64,000 nucleotides of DNA from Acidimicrobiaceae bacterium (GTDB lineage: Bacteria; Actinomycetota; Acidimicrobiia; Acidimicrobiales; Ilumatobacteraceae), in the NCBI GenBank assembly GCA_016722025.1, contig JADKGZ010000017.1, positions 1 to 64,000 on the forward strand, in the 5' to 3' direction. Below, piece by piece: positions 1 through 8,022 of the stretch. The position numbers and the translations under genes are program-made. The notes under the pieces were generated by a model. It ran no database searches. It was not told the origin of the DNA and was given only the letters and a program-made list of their open reading frames with translations. Position 1 is the stretch's first letter. Each line of letters begins with the position of its first letter.

Positions 1-2
1 TC

Positions 3-245
3 GCCGACGCAGGCACCCTTCGCTGGTACTCCCCTGCCAACGGCGTGGAATACGGCTTCTGCAACCGCTGTGGCTCGTCGCTGTTCTGGCGCATCACCGA
101 GCGGCCCGACCTGGTCTCGATGAGCGCAGGCTGCCTCGACCAGCCCACAGGGCTGCACACCAAGGCTGCCGTGTGGGTCGCCGAGCACGCCGACTACCAC
201 CCGCACCACCCCGACATCGTCGAGCACCAGTACGAATCGGAGTGA
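3..245 (+). CDS. GFA/CENP-V family protein, C-terminal part (cut by window edge)
   Basis: Only the last 80 residues are in the window; the reading frame is open from base 3. A Cys-x2-Cys pair (FCNRCGSSLFW) followed by a small beta-rich tail matches the end of the glutathione-dependent formaldehyde-activating (GFA/CENP-V) fold, where such cysteines bind zinc. The family is broad and most members are not proven to act on formaldehyde. Its place directly before a demethylase that would release formaldehyde (5 bases from stop to next start) makes a role in formaldehyde handling plausible, but this is inference from context only. The N-terminal half, with the other zinc ligands, lies outside the window. 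Confidence 0.7.
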   Translation, partial: ADAGTLRWYSPANGVEYGFCNRCGSSLFWRITERPDLVSMSAGCLDQPTGLHTKAAVWVAEHADYHPHHPDIVEHQYESE

Positions 246-250
246 ACAGC

Positions 251-2314
251 ATGCACGCCGAGAACCCGCGCGAACCCGCGCACGACCCGTTGCTGCAGCC
301 GTTCCACCTCAAGCATCTTCGGCTGAAGAACCGCGTGATGAGCACGGCCCACGAGCCGGCCTACAGCGAGGACGGCATGCCCAAGGACCGGTACCGGGCG
401 TACCACGTGGAGAAGGCCAAGGGTGGTCTGGCGATGACGATGACGGCAGGCACGGCCGTGGTGAGCCCCGACAGCCCACCGGCGTTCGGCAACCTGTTCG
501 CGTACGACGACGCCATCGTGCCCTGGGTACGCCGGATGACCGATGAGATCCACGAGCACGACTGTGCTGCGATGATCCAGATCAGCCACCTCGGCCGCCG
601 CACCGGCTGGGGGCAGGATGCCTGGCTGCCGGTGGTCGCCCCGTCGGCGCTGCGCGAGCCGGCTCACCGAGCACACCCGAAGGCTGCCGAGATCTGGGAC
701 ATCAACCGCATCGTCGCCGACTACGCCGATGCCGCCGAGCGTATGCAGGCAGGCGGCATGGACGGTGTCGAGGTCGAGGCCTACGGCCACCTGTTCGATC
801 AGTTCTGGTCACCCGCCACCAACCACCGCACCGACGAGTGGGGCGGCAGCTTCGAGAACCGCATGCGCTTCCCGCTGGCCGTGCTGCGCGCCATCCGCAG
901 CCGCGTCGGCAGCCAGTACCTCGTCGGCGTGCGCATGGCCGTCGACGAGACCCGGCCCGATGGCATCGACACCCCCACCGGCATCGTCATCCTCGAGCAA
1001 CTCGCCGCCGAAGGCCTGATCGACTTCGTCAACGTCATCCGCGGCAGCATCGTCAACGACGCGGTGCTCAGCGATGTCATCCCCATCCAGGGCATGCCGG
1101 CCGCTCCGCACCTCGAGTTCGCCGGCATGGTTCGCGAGCGCACCGGCCTGGCCGTGTTCCATGCGGCGAAGATCGACGACGTGGCCACGGCCCGCCACGC
1201 AGTGCGCGAGGGCAAGGTCGACATGATCGGCATGACCCGCGCCCACCTCGCCGACCCGTACCTGGTGAGGAAGATCGAGCTGGGCCAGGAGGCCACCATC
1301 CGGCCGTGCGTCGGCGCCACCTACTGCCTCGACCGCATCTACATGGCCGGCGAAGCGTTGTGCATCCACAACGCCGCCACGGGGCGCGAGCTCACCATGC
1401 CCCACGTCATCGAGCCCGCCGCTACGGCGCGGCGAGTGCTGGTGGTCGGCGCCGGCGTGGGCGGGCTCGAGGCCGCTCGTGTCGCTGCCGAGCGTGGGCA
1501 TCGGGTGACCGTGCTGGAAGCAATGCCCTGGCCCGGCGGGCAGCTGCGGCTGGCAGCCCGCAACACTCGGCGACGCGATCTGCTGGGCATCGTCGAGTGG
1601 CGGGTGAGCGAGCTCGAGCGGTTGGGCGTCGACGTGCGCTACGACACCTTCGCCGATGCCGACGCGATCGACGCGCTCACCCCGGACGTCGTGATCATCG
1701 CCACCGGCGGGCTGCCGCAGAACCCGCCCATCGAGGCCGGCGGTGACCTGATGGTGAACGCGTGGGACGTGGTGGGTGGCGACGCACGACTCACCGGCGA
1801 CGTGGTGCTGTACGACGACGACGGCACGCACTCGGCGATGACCACCGCCGAGATGCTCGCCCGCAGTGGCGCGCGGGTGGAGATCGTCACACCGGAACGG
1901 ACGATGGGGGTCGACGTGGGAGGCCTCAACCTGGTTCCCTACGCGCGAGCGTTCAACGAGACCGACACTCGGGTCACCCTCAATCAACGCGTGCGGTCGA
2001 TCTCGCGCGACCAGAGTGGCCGCCTGCGGGTGCAGATCGGCAGCGACCACTCCCCCGTGCGCCACGATCGCCTCGTCGATGCGGTGGTCGGCGACCACGG
2101 AGTGCTGGCCAACGACGAGCTGTACCACGAGCTGGTGCACGCTTCGACGAACCTCGGCGAGCTGGATCACCGCGCGTTCATCGATGGCGGCCCGCAGACG
2201 ATCTGCACCAACCCCGACGGCCGGTACCAGCTGTTCCGCATCGGCGACGCGGTCGCCGGCCGCAACATCCATGCCGCCGTCTACGACGCACTGCGGCTGT
2301 GCAAGGACCTCTGA
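251..2314 (+). CDS. Trimethylamine-dehydrogenase-like NADH:flavin oxidoreductase (N-methylproline demethylase type)
   Basis: 687 residues. An N-terminal old-yellow-enzyme TIM barrel (about 10-340) binds FMN; a short Fe-S loop follows (353-371); then comes a two-dinucleotide-domain region starting with the Rossmann motif LVVGAGVGGLEAA (about 398). This is the layout of trimethylamine, dimethylamine and histamine dehydrogenases and of the stachydrine/N-methylproline demethylases. The reaction is oxidative N-demethylation giving formaldehyde. The Fe-S loop reads Cys353, Ala356, Cys359, Cys371, so the second of the four cysteines used by trimethylamine dehydrogenase is alanine. ATG at 251 was chosen because it follows the upstream stop closely and begins the conserved region; the longer frame from 173 overlaps the previous gene. 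The betaine-catabolism neighbourhood favours N-methylproline or another N-methyl amino acid as substrate. Confidence 0.8.
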   Translation: MHAENPREPAHDPLLQPFHLKHLRLKNRVMSTAHEPAYSEDGMPKDRYRAYHVEKAKGGLAMTMTAGTAVVSPDSPPAFGNLFAYDDAIVPWVRRMTDEIHEHDCAAMIQISHLGRRTGWGQDAWLPVVAPSALREPAHRAHPKAAEIWDINRIVADYADAAERMQAGGMDGVEVEAYGHLFDQFWSPATNHRTDEWGGSFENRMRFPLAVLRAIRSRVGSQYLVGVRMAVDETRPDGIDTPTGIVILEQLAAEGLIDFVNVIRGSIVNDAVLSDVIPIQGMPAAPHLEFAGMVRERTGLAVFHAAKIDDVATARHAVREGKVDMIGMTRAHLADPYLVRKIELGQEATIRPCVGATYCLDRIYMAGEALCIHNAATGRELTMPHVIEPAATARRVLVVGAGVGGLEAARVAAERGHRVTVLEAMPWPGGQLRLAARNTRRRDLLGIVEWRVSELERLGVDVRYDTFADADAIDALTPDVVIIATGGLPQNPPIEAGGDLMVNAWDVVGGDARLTGDVVLYDDDGTHSAMTTAEMLARSGARVEIVTPERTMGVDVGGLNLVPYARAFNETDTRVTLNQRVRSISRDQSGRLRVQIGSDHSPVRHDRLVDAVVGDHGVLANDELYHELVHASTNLGELDHRAFIDGGPQTICTNPDGRYQLFRIGDAVAGRNIHAAVYDALRLCKDL

Positions 2315-2358
2315 CGACAACGACTCCTCAGCGGGGCTCAGGCCCACGGCTCCGATGT

Positions 2359-2393
2359 GTTCCGCATCGTGGACGTGTTCCATCAGACGGAAC
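2359..2393. promoter_or_regulatory. Tandem 17-bp operator pair upstream of fhs
   Basis: Two 17-bp sites separated by one T: GTTCCGCATCGTGGACG (2359-2375) and GTTCCATCAGACGGAAC (2377-2393). The second is a near-perfect odd palindrome, with mismatches only at positions 6/12 around the centre. The same pair arrangement, with matching site types in swapped order, occurs at 35645-35679 upstream of the corrinoid operon. Palindromes of this length are typical of IclR-family dimers, and an iclR gene lies downstream at 5131, but the link is inference. The pair sits 70-104 bases before the fhs start. Confidence 0.65.
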
Positions 2394-2462
2394 CGATGGT
2401 GTACAGTCGTACCGGAAATCGCCTGCGAGGCACACCACCAGCAGCACGTCAAAGGGGTACCC

Positions 2463-4165
2463 GTGTCCTTCCCGTCAGATCTCGAGATCGCCCGCGCCGG
2501 CACGCTGGCACCACTCGTCGATATCGCCGCCCAGATGGGCATCGGCCCGCACCTGCTCGAGCAGCACGGCGACAGCTTGGCGAAGATCAAGCTGGAGGCC
2601 ATCGCCGAGCTCAGCGATCGGCCGAAGGCCAAGTACGTCGTGGTCACGGCCATCACCCCCACCCCGCTGGGCGAAGGCAAGACCACCACCACCGTCGGCC
2701 TCGGCCAGGCCATGCAGCACATCGGCAAGAAGGCTGTCATCAGCCTGCGCCAGCCCAGCATGGGCCCCACCTTCGGCATCAAGGGCGGCGCCGCCGGCGG
2801 CGGCTACAGCCAGGTGATCCCGATGGAGCTGCTCAACCTGCACCTCACCGGCGACTTCCACGCGGTCACCGCCGCCCACAACCTGCTGTCGGCGATGGTC
2901 GACAACCACCTGCACCAGGGCAACGAGCTCGGCCTCGACATCCACAACATCACCTGGCGGCGCGTGCTCGACGTGAACGACCGCAGCCTGCGCAACATCA
3001 TCGTCGGCCTCGGCGGCAAGATGGACGGCGTCACCCGCCAGACCGGCTTCGACATCACCGCCGCCAGCGAGGTGATGGCGATCCTCGCCCTGTCCACCTC
3101 GCTCGACGACATGCGCGCCCGCATGGGCCGCATCGTGGTGGGCTACAACCACGCCGGCGAGCCGGTCACCGCCGAGCAGCTGAAGGGTGCCGGCTCGATG
3201 GCCGTCATCATGCGCGAAGCGCTGAAGCCCAACCTGCTGCAGACCCTCGAACACACGCCGGTCATCGTGCACGCCGGCCCGTTCGGCAACATCGCCCACG
3301 GCAACAGCTCGATCGTCGGCGACCTCATCGGCATGCGCTGCGGCGACTACCTCATCACCGAGGCCGGCTTCGGCGCCGACATGGGCGCCGAGCGCTTCTT
3401 CAACATCAAGTGCCGCACCTCGGGCATGGTGCCCGACGCGGCCGTGCTGGTGGCCACCGTGCGCGCCCTCAAGGCGCACAGTGGCAAGTTCAAGATCGTG
3501 GCCGGCAAGCCGCTGCCGCCCGAGCTGCTGGCCGAGAACCCCGACGACGTGCGCGCCGGCGCGGCCAACCTCATCAAGCAGATCGAGAACGTGAAGGTGC
3601 ACGGCGTGTCGCCCGTCGTGGCCATCAACGCGTTCCCCGGCGACTTCGCCAGCGAGCACCAGGCCATCCGCGAGATCGCCGAGAGCGTGGGTGCCCGCGT
3701 CGCCGTGTGCACGCACTTCAGCGACGGCGGCAAGGGCGCAACCGACCTGGCCCGCGCGGTGGTCGAGGCGTGCGACGAGCCCAGCAACTTCCAGTTCTGC
3801 TACGAGGCCGACGACAGCCTGAAGACCAAGATCGAGAAGGTCGCCACCAAGATCTACGGCGCCGCCAACGTCACCTACTCCGCAGCGGCCAACACCCAGT
3901 TGGCCCGCTACGAGAAGAACGGCTTCGGCAACCTGCCGGTGTGCATCGCCAAGACCCACCTCTCGATCAGCTCCGATGCCTCGCTGAAGGGCGCACCCAC
4001 CGGCCACACGGTGAACGTGCGCGAAGTCCGCGCCAGCGTGGGCGCCGGTTTCGTCTACCCGATCTGCGGCGACATGACCACCATGCCCGGCCTGGGCTCG
4101 GCCCCCGCCGCCAGCATCATCGACTTCGATGAGCACGGCGAGATCGGCTGTCGTGGCTCGTCTGA
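2463..4165 (+). CDS. fhs: Formate--tetrahydrofolate ligase (3' frame break)
   Basis: Interconverts formate + ATP + tetrahydrofolate and 10-formyl-tetrahydrofolate; run in reverse it ends methyl-group oxidation with ATP gain. The protein starts with GTG at 2463 and shows the P-loop TPTPLGEGKTTTT (about 65-77), HGNSSIVGD and ICGDMTTMPGL near the C-terminus. The normal frame runs past the expected end into the folD region. Adding one base near 4147 restores an ending EIGLSWLV and a TGA at 4163-4165, giving 567 residues, a normal family length; a one-base sequencing loss is therefore likely. A tandem operator lies upstream. It is followed by folD, the usual partner that links it to methylene-tetrahydrofolate. 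Confidence 0.93.
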
Positions 4166-4210
4166 CGCAACTCCGTTCGGACTCGGCGCACGCCGGCGGC
4201 GGCGGTCCTC

Positions 4211-5170
4211 ATGGACGGCAACCGCCTGCGTGAGCCGATCGAATGCATCGCCGGGCTGCGCCACCGATCGCAGGCCGGCGGCATCCCCGGTGGCCGGTGC
4301 CTGGCCACCGTCCTCGTCGGCGATCGAGCCGCCGGCCCAGCCAGCTCCAGCTGTGGCGAGCAAGCAGAAGAAGGCCGCCGCAAGCTCGCCGGCGAGGCGG
4401 GAATGGTGTCGAAGCACGTGGGCCTGCCCGGCGACGCCAGCCAGGCGCAGGTGGAAGACGCCGTCGCCGCCCTCGTGGCCGACCACGACGTGCACGGCAT
4501 CCTGTGCCAGCTCCCGCTGCCCGCCGGGCTCGACCCCGAGCCGGTGCTCGCCCTCATCCCACCCGAGAAGGACGTCGATGGGCTCACCGAGCGCTCGATG
4601 GGTCGCCTCGTGCGCGGCCTGCCCGGCCACGTCGGCTGCACGCCGCTGGGCGTGATGCGGTTGCTCGAACGGTACGGAGTCGCCACCGCCGGCAAGCGGG
4701 CCACCGTCATCGGTCGCAGCACTCTCACCGGGTTGCCGCAGGTGTTGCTGCTCGGCCGCAAGGGCATCGACTGCACCGTCACGCTCGCTCACTCGCGCAC
4801 CAGCGCGGCCGACATGATCGAGGTCTGCCGCCAGGCCGACATCATCGTCGCCTGCGCCGGCCAGGCGCGCATGATCACCGCCGCCCACGTGAAGCCGGGC
4901 GCGGCCGTCGTCGATGTCGGTGTCTCGCGCACCGAGAAGGGCATCGTCGGCGACGTCGACTTCGACGCGGTGCAGGCCATCGCCGGCGCCATCACCCCCA
5001 TGCCGCGCGGCACCGGGCCGATGACCATCGCCTGCCTGCTCGAGAACACCCTGTCCGCGGCGCGCATGCAGGGCGCCTTCCCGGCCGCCTCCATGGACTG
5101 GCGGCGACACCTGCCGCCACGCTGTCCACCGTGCAGTCCATGGAACGCGTCGTGCGCTGCACGGTGCTGA
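4211..5170 (+). CDS. folD: FolD bifunctional methylenetetrahydrofolate dehydrogenase/cyclohydrolase (damaged 5' part)
   Basis: Converts methylene- to methenyl- and 10-formyl-tetrahydrofolate, joining MetF-type and Fhs reactions. Clear motifs: LATVLVGD, ILCQLPLPAGLD, PEKDVDGLT, GRSTLTGLPQ for the dinucleotide fold, and ITPMPRGTGPMTIA. Between about 4320 and 4390 the motif carrying the catalytic lysine is not in this frame; the expected VASKQKKAA appears one frame over (around 4353-4380), so at least two compensating indels are present. The start at 4211 is weakly supported (no good Shine-Dalgarno), and the gene may begin slightly upstream. Its 3' end runs about 40 bases into the iclR gene; the last 25 residues do not look like FolD and may also reflect a frame error. 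Confidence 0.85.
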   Translation: MDGNRLREPIECIAGLRHRSQAGGIPGGRCLATVLVGDRAAGPASSSCGEQAEEGRRKLAGEAGMVSKHVGLPGDASQAQVEDAVAALVADHDVHGILCQLPLPAGLDPEPVLALIPPEKDVDGLTERSMGRLVRGLPGHVGCTPLGVMRLLERYGVATAGKRATVIGRSTLTGLPQVLLLGRKGIDCTVTLAHSRTSAADMIEVCRQADIIVACAGQARMITAAHVKPGAAVVDVGVSRTEKGIVGDVDFDAVQAIAGAITPMPRGTGPMTIACLLENTLSAARMQGAFPAASMDWRRHLPPRCPPCSPWNASCAARC

Positions 5171-5862
5171 AGGCGTTGGCCGCCGGCCCTGCCGGCGTCA
5201 CCGACATCGCCGACCGTGTCGGCCTGCCCAAGAGCACGGTCTCGCGAATGCTCTCCACCTTGGAGGAGCTGGGTGCGGTCGAGCAGGTGTCCGTCGGCGG
5301 CGAGTACCGGATCGGCTGGGCGATGATCGAGCTGGCTGCAGCCGCGCGACCGGGTCGCTCACTGATCTCGCTGGCCCGACCGCACCTCGTGGAACTGGCC
5401 CGCGTCACCGGCGAGGCAGCGGGCATCTCCATCCCCGATGGCACCGACATGCTCTACCTCGATCAGCTCACCCCCAACAGCGAGCTGCAGGTGCGCGACT
5501 GGACCGGCCACCGCATTCCCATGCACGCCGTGCCGTCGGGCCAGGTGGTGCTGGCCGGCGACAGCGCGCTGGCCGGGCGCATCACCAAAGGCCGGCTGCA
5601 GCAGTTCACCCCGACCACCATCGTCGACGCGGCTGCGCTGCAGGCGCGCTTGGATGTGGTGCGGCGCGACGGCTACGCATGGGCAGTGGAGGAGTTCGCC
5701 AGCGGTCTCAACTCCGTCGCCGCCGCAATCCGCACCACCGGCGGCACCGTGCTCGCCGCGCTGCACGTGTACGGGCCTGCCAGTCGCTTCCCCGGCGACC
5801 GCAACCCGCGGGAACTGGGCGAGCTGGTGAAGGCCGCCGCCGACAACATTCGCATCGACTGA
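5131..5862 (+). CDS. IclR-family transcriptional regulator
   Basis: About 243 residues. The N-terminal winged helix (TDIADRVGLPKSTVSRMLSTL, written here in parts: TDIADRVG and PKSTVSRML) occupies about residues 18-45, and a C-terminal IclR effector domain follows. The family start VQSxER favours GTG at 5131; ATG at 5140 is the alternative. It lies between folD and the GMC oxidase gene with almost no spacing, so it is probably co-transcribed from the fhs promoter. The 17-bp palindromes upstream of fhs fit an IclR dimer site, suggesting autoregulation plus control of the corrinoid operon that carries the same sites. The effector is unknown; a betaine or other methylated amine is a reasonable guess. 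Confidence 0.85.
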   Translation: MQSMERVVRCTVLKALAAGPAGVTDIADRVGLPKSTVSRMLSTLEELGAVEQVSVGGEYRIGWAMIELAAAARPGRSLISLARPHLVELARVTGEAAGISIPDGTDMLYLDQLTPNSELQVRDWTGHRIPMHAVPSGQVVLAGDSALAGRITKGRLQQFTPTTIVDAAALQARLDVVRRDGYAWAVEEFASGLNSVAAAIRTTGGTVLAALHVYGPASRFPGDRNPRELGELVKAAADNIRID

Positions 5863-5874
5863 ACAGGAACGCAC

Positions 5875-7528
5875 GTGGATCGTTACGACTACATCATCGT
5901 GGGCGGCGGCTCGGCGGGCTCGGCGTTGGCCAACCGCCTCAGCGCCGACCCCGCCAACAAGGTGCTGGTGCTGGAAGCCGGCCGCCCCGACTACAAGTGG
6001 GACGTCTTCATCCACATGCCGGCCGCGCTGATGTTCCCGATCGGCAGCCGCTTCTACGACTGGAAGTACGAGAGCGAGCCCGAGCCGCACATGAACGGCC
6101 GGCGCATCTACCACGCTCGCGGCAAGGTGCTGGGCGGCAGCAGCAGCATCAACGGCATGATCTTCCAGCGCGGCAACCCGCTCGACTTCGAGCGCTGGGC
6201 CGCCGACAAGGGCATGGAGACATGGGACTACGCCCATTGCCTGCCGTACTTCAAGCGGATGGAGAACTGCCTTGCCGGCGGTGACGAGTGGCGCGGCAGC
6301 AGCGGCCCGCTCGTGCTCGAACGCGGCCCGTCGCAGAATCCGTTGATCGAAGCGTTCCTGCGTGCCACCGAACAGGCGGGCTACCCACGCACCACCGATG
6401 TGAACGGCTTTCGCCAGGAGGGCTTCGCCCGCTTCGACCGCAACGTGCACCGCGCACGCCGCCTGAGCGCCGCTCGCGCGTACCTGCACCCCGTGAAGCG
6501 GCGCCCGAACCTCACGGTCATCACCCGCGCATGGCGCACCAGGTGCTGTTCGAGGGCAAAAAGGCCACCGGCGTGGAGTACACGGTGCGCGGCAAGCGCC
6601 ACGTCGCCCATGCCAGCGAGGTCGTGCTGTGCGGCGGCGCGTTCAACACCCCGCAACTGCTGCAGCTCAGCGGCGTCGGCAACGCCAAGGAGCTCGGCAG
6701 CTGGGCATCCCGGTGGTGCACGACCTGCCCGGCGTGGGCGAGCACCTGCAGGACCACCTGGAGGTGTACGTACAGCACTCGTGCACGCAACCCGTCTCAC
6801 TACAGCCCAGCCTGCAGTTCTGGCGGCGGCCCCTCATCGGCCTGCAATGGTTGTTCCGCAAAGGCCCCGGCGCCAGCAACCACTTCGAGTCGGGCGGCTT
6901 CGCGCGCAGCAACGACGACGTCGCCTACCCCAACCTGATGTTCCACTTCCTGCCGATCGCGGTGCGCTACGACGGCTCGGCACCAGCCGGCGGCCACGGC
7001 TACCAGGTGCACGTCGGGCCGATGTACTCCGACGCCCGCGGCTCGGTGAAGATCGTCTCCACCGACCCGAAGGCCAAGCCCGAACTGCGCTTCAACTACC
7101 TGTCGACCGACCAAGATCGTCGCGAGTGGGTTGAGGCCATCCGCACCTCGCGAGCGATCCTGGGGCAAGCGGCGATGGACCAGTTCAACGGCGGCGAGAT
7201 CTCCCCCGGCGCGGAGGTGGAGACCGACGAGCAGATCCTCGACTGGGTGCGCCGCGACGGCGAGACCGCGCTGCACCCCTCGTGCACCTGCCGCATGGGT
7301 GCCGAGGACGACGACAGCGTGGTCGACCCGCTGACGATGAAGGTGTGGGGCGTGGACGGCGTACGCGTGTGCGATGCATCGGCCATGCGGTACGTCACCA
7401 ACGGCAACATCTACGCGCCGGTGATGATGATGGCCGAGAAGGCAGCCGACCTCATCCTCGGCAAGACTCCCCTGCCACCGGAGAACACCGAGTTCTACCG
7501 TGCACCGACCCCGGAGGACGCCACGTGA
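5875..7528 (+). CDS. GMC-family choline dehydrogenase-like oxidoreductase (two frame breaks)
   Basis: FAD-dependent alcohol oxidation in the glucose-methanol-choline family, closest in style to choline dehydrogenase BetA (choline to betaine aldehyde). The start is GTG at 5875, 12 bases after iclR. Seen: the FAD-binding IIVGGGSAGSALANRL at residues 7-22, GKVLGGSSSINGM (GMC signature 1), and near the C-terminus LHPSCTCRMG with the catalytic-region ASAMRYVTNGNIYAPVMMMA. The sequence is split over three frames. Adding one base near 6530 and one near 6702 restores a continuous 551-residue protein, the usual BetA length. No betaine-aldehyde dehydrogenase gene is present in the window, so choline as the substrate is probable but not certain. 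Confidence 0.85.
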
Positions 7529-7610
7529 GAGCGTCGAGCCAGGTACACGCCGCGACGGCGGGCTGAGCCAGCAGGCGCCACGGCGCCCGAGAAGCCTGTA
7601 CGTTGCGCCC

Positions 7611-8012
7611 ATGACGCTCGAACTGATCCCCCTCTGCACGGCTACCGTCTCGCTCGCCGAGACCATCAACGTGTCGTCCACGTTCCTCATCGGCGAAGTC
7701 ACCGGCATTCGCCTCGAAGGCGAGCGGCTGCACGCGTCGATGAAGGGTCATGCAGCGGCCGACTGGTTGCGCGTCTCGCCGGAGGGCTACGGCACGCTCG
7801 ATGTGAAGGTGACCGTCGAGACCGACGATGGTGCGGTCATCCACGCCACCTACACCGGCCGGCTGCAGTTCGACACGATGACCGTGTACGCGACCCCGCT
7901 GTTCCACACCGGCGACGAGCGCTATGCGTGGCTCAACCGCATCCAAGCCGTCGCCAAGGGAACCTTCACCCCCGAGGGCACGTTGATCTACGAGATGTAC
8001 GAGCTGCGCTGA
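7611..8012 (+). CDS. DUF3237 family protein
   Basis: 133 residues beginning MTLELIPLCTATVSLAET and carrying the family's run of short beta strands, including GHAAADWLRVSPEGYGTLDVK and a central MTVYATPLFHTG. DUF3237 proteins are small single-domain beta-barrels without an established reaction, often found beside catabolic oxidoreductases. It lies 82 bases after the GMC oxidase gene and may share its transcript. ATG at 7611 fits the family N-terminus; the open frame upstream overlaps the previous gene and is not needed. It meets the next gene tail to tail. Confidence 0.75.
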   Translation: MTLELIPLCTATVSLAETINVSSTFLIGEVTGIRLEGERLHASMKGHAAADWLRVSPEGYGTLDVKVTVETDDGAVIHATYTGRLQFDTMTVYATPLFHTGDERYAWLNRIQAVAKGTFTPEGTLIYEMYELR

Positions 8013-8022
8013 GCCTGCTCGG

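Noticed and set aside
2314..2462. Cobalamin or glycine riboswitch before fhs or the corrinoid operon
   Set aside because: The leaders are short, and I could not find the B12-box-like or glycine-aptamer pattern; the tandem palindromes account for the gap.
809..2782. Long minus-strand frame of about 650 codons
   Set aside because: It is the antisense shadow of the flavin oxidoreductase, with biased Val/Ala/Gly/His composition and no domain.
2475..4136. Long minus-strand frame opposite fhs
   Set aside because: Antisense shadow of a clearly conserved gene; composition is typical of reverse-complement high-GC codons.
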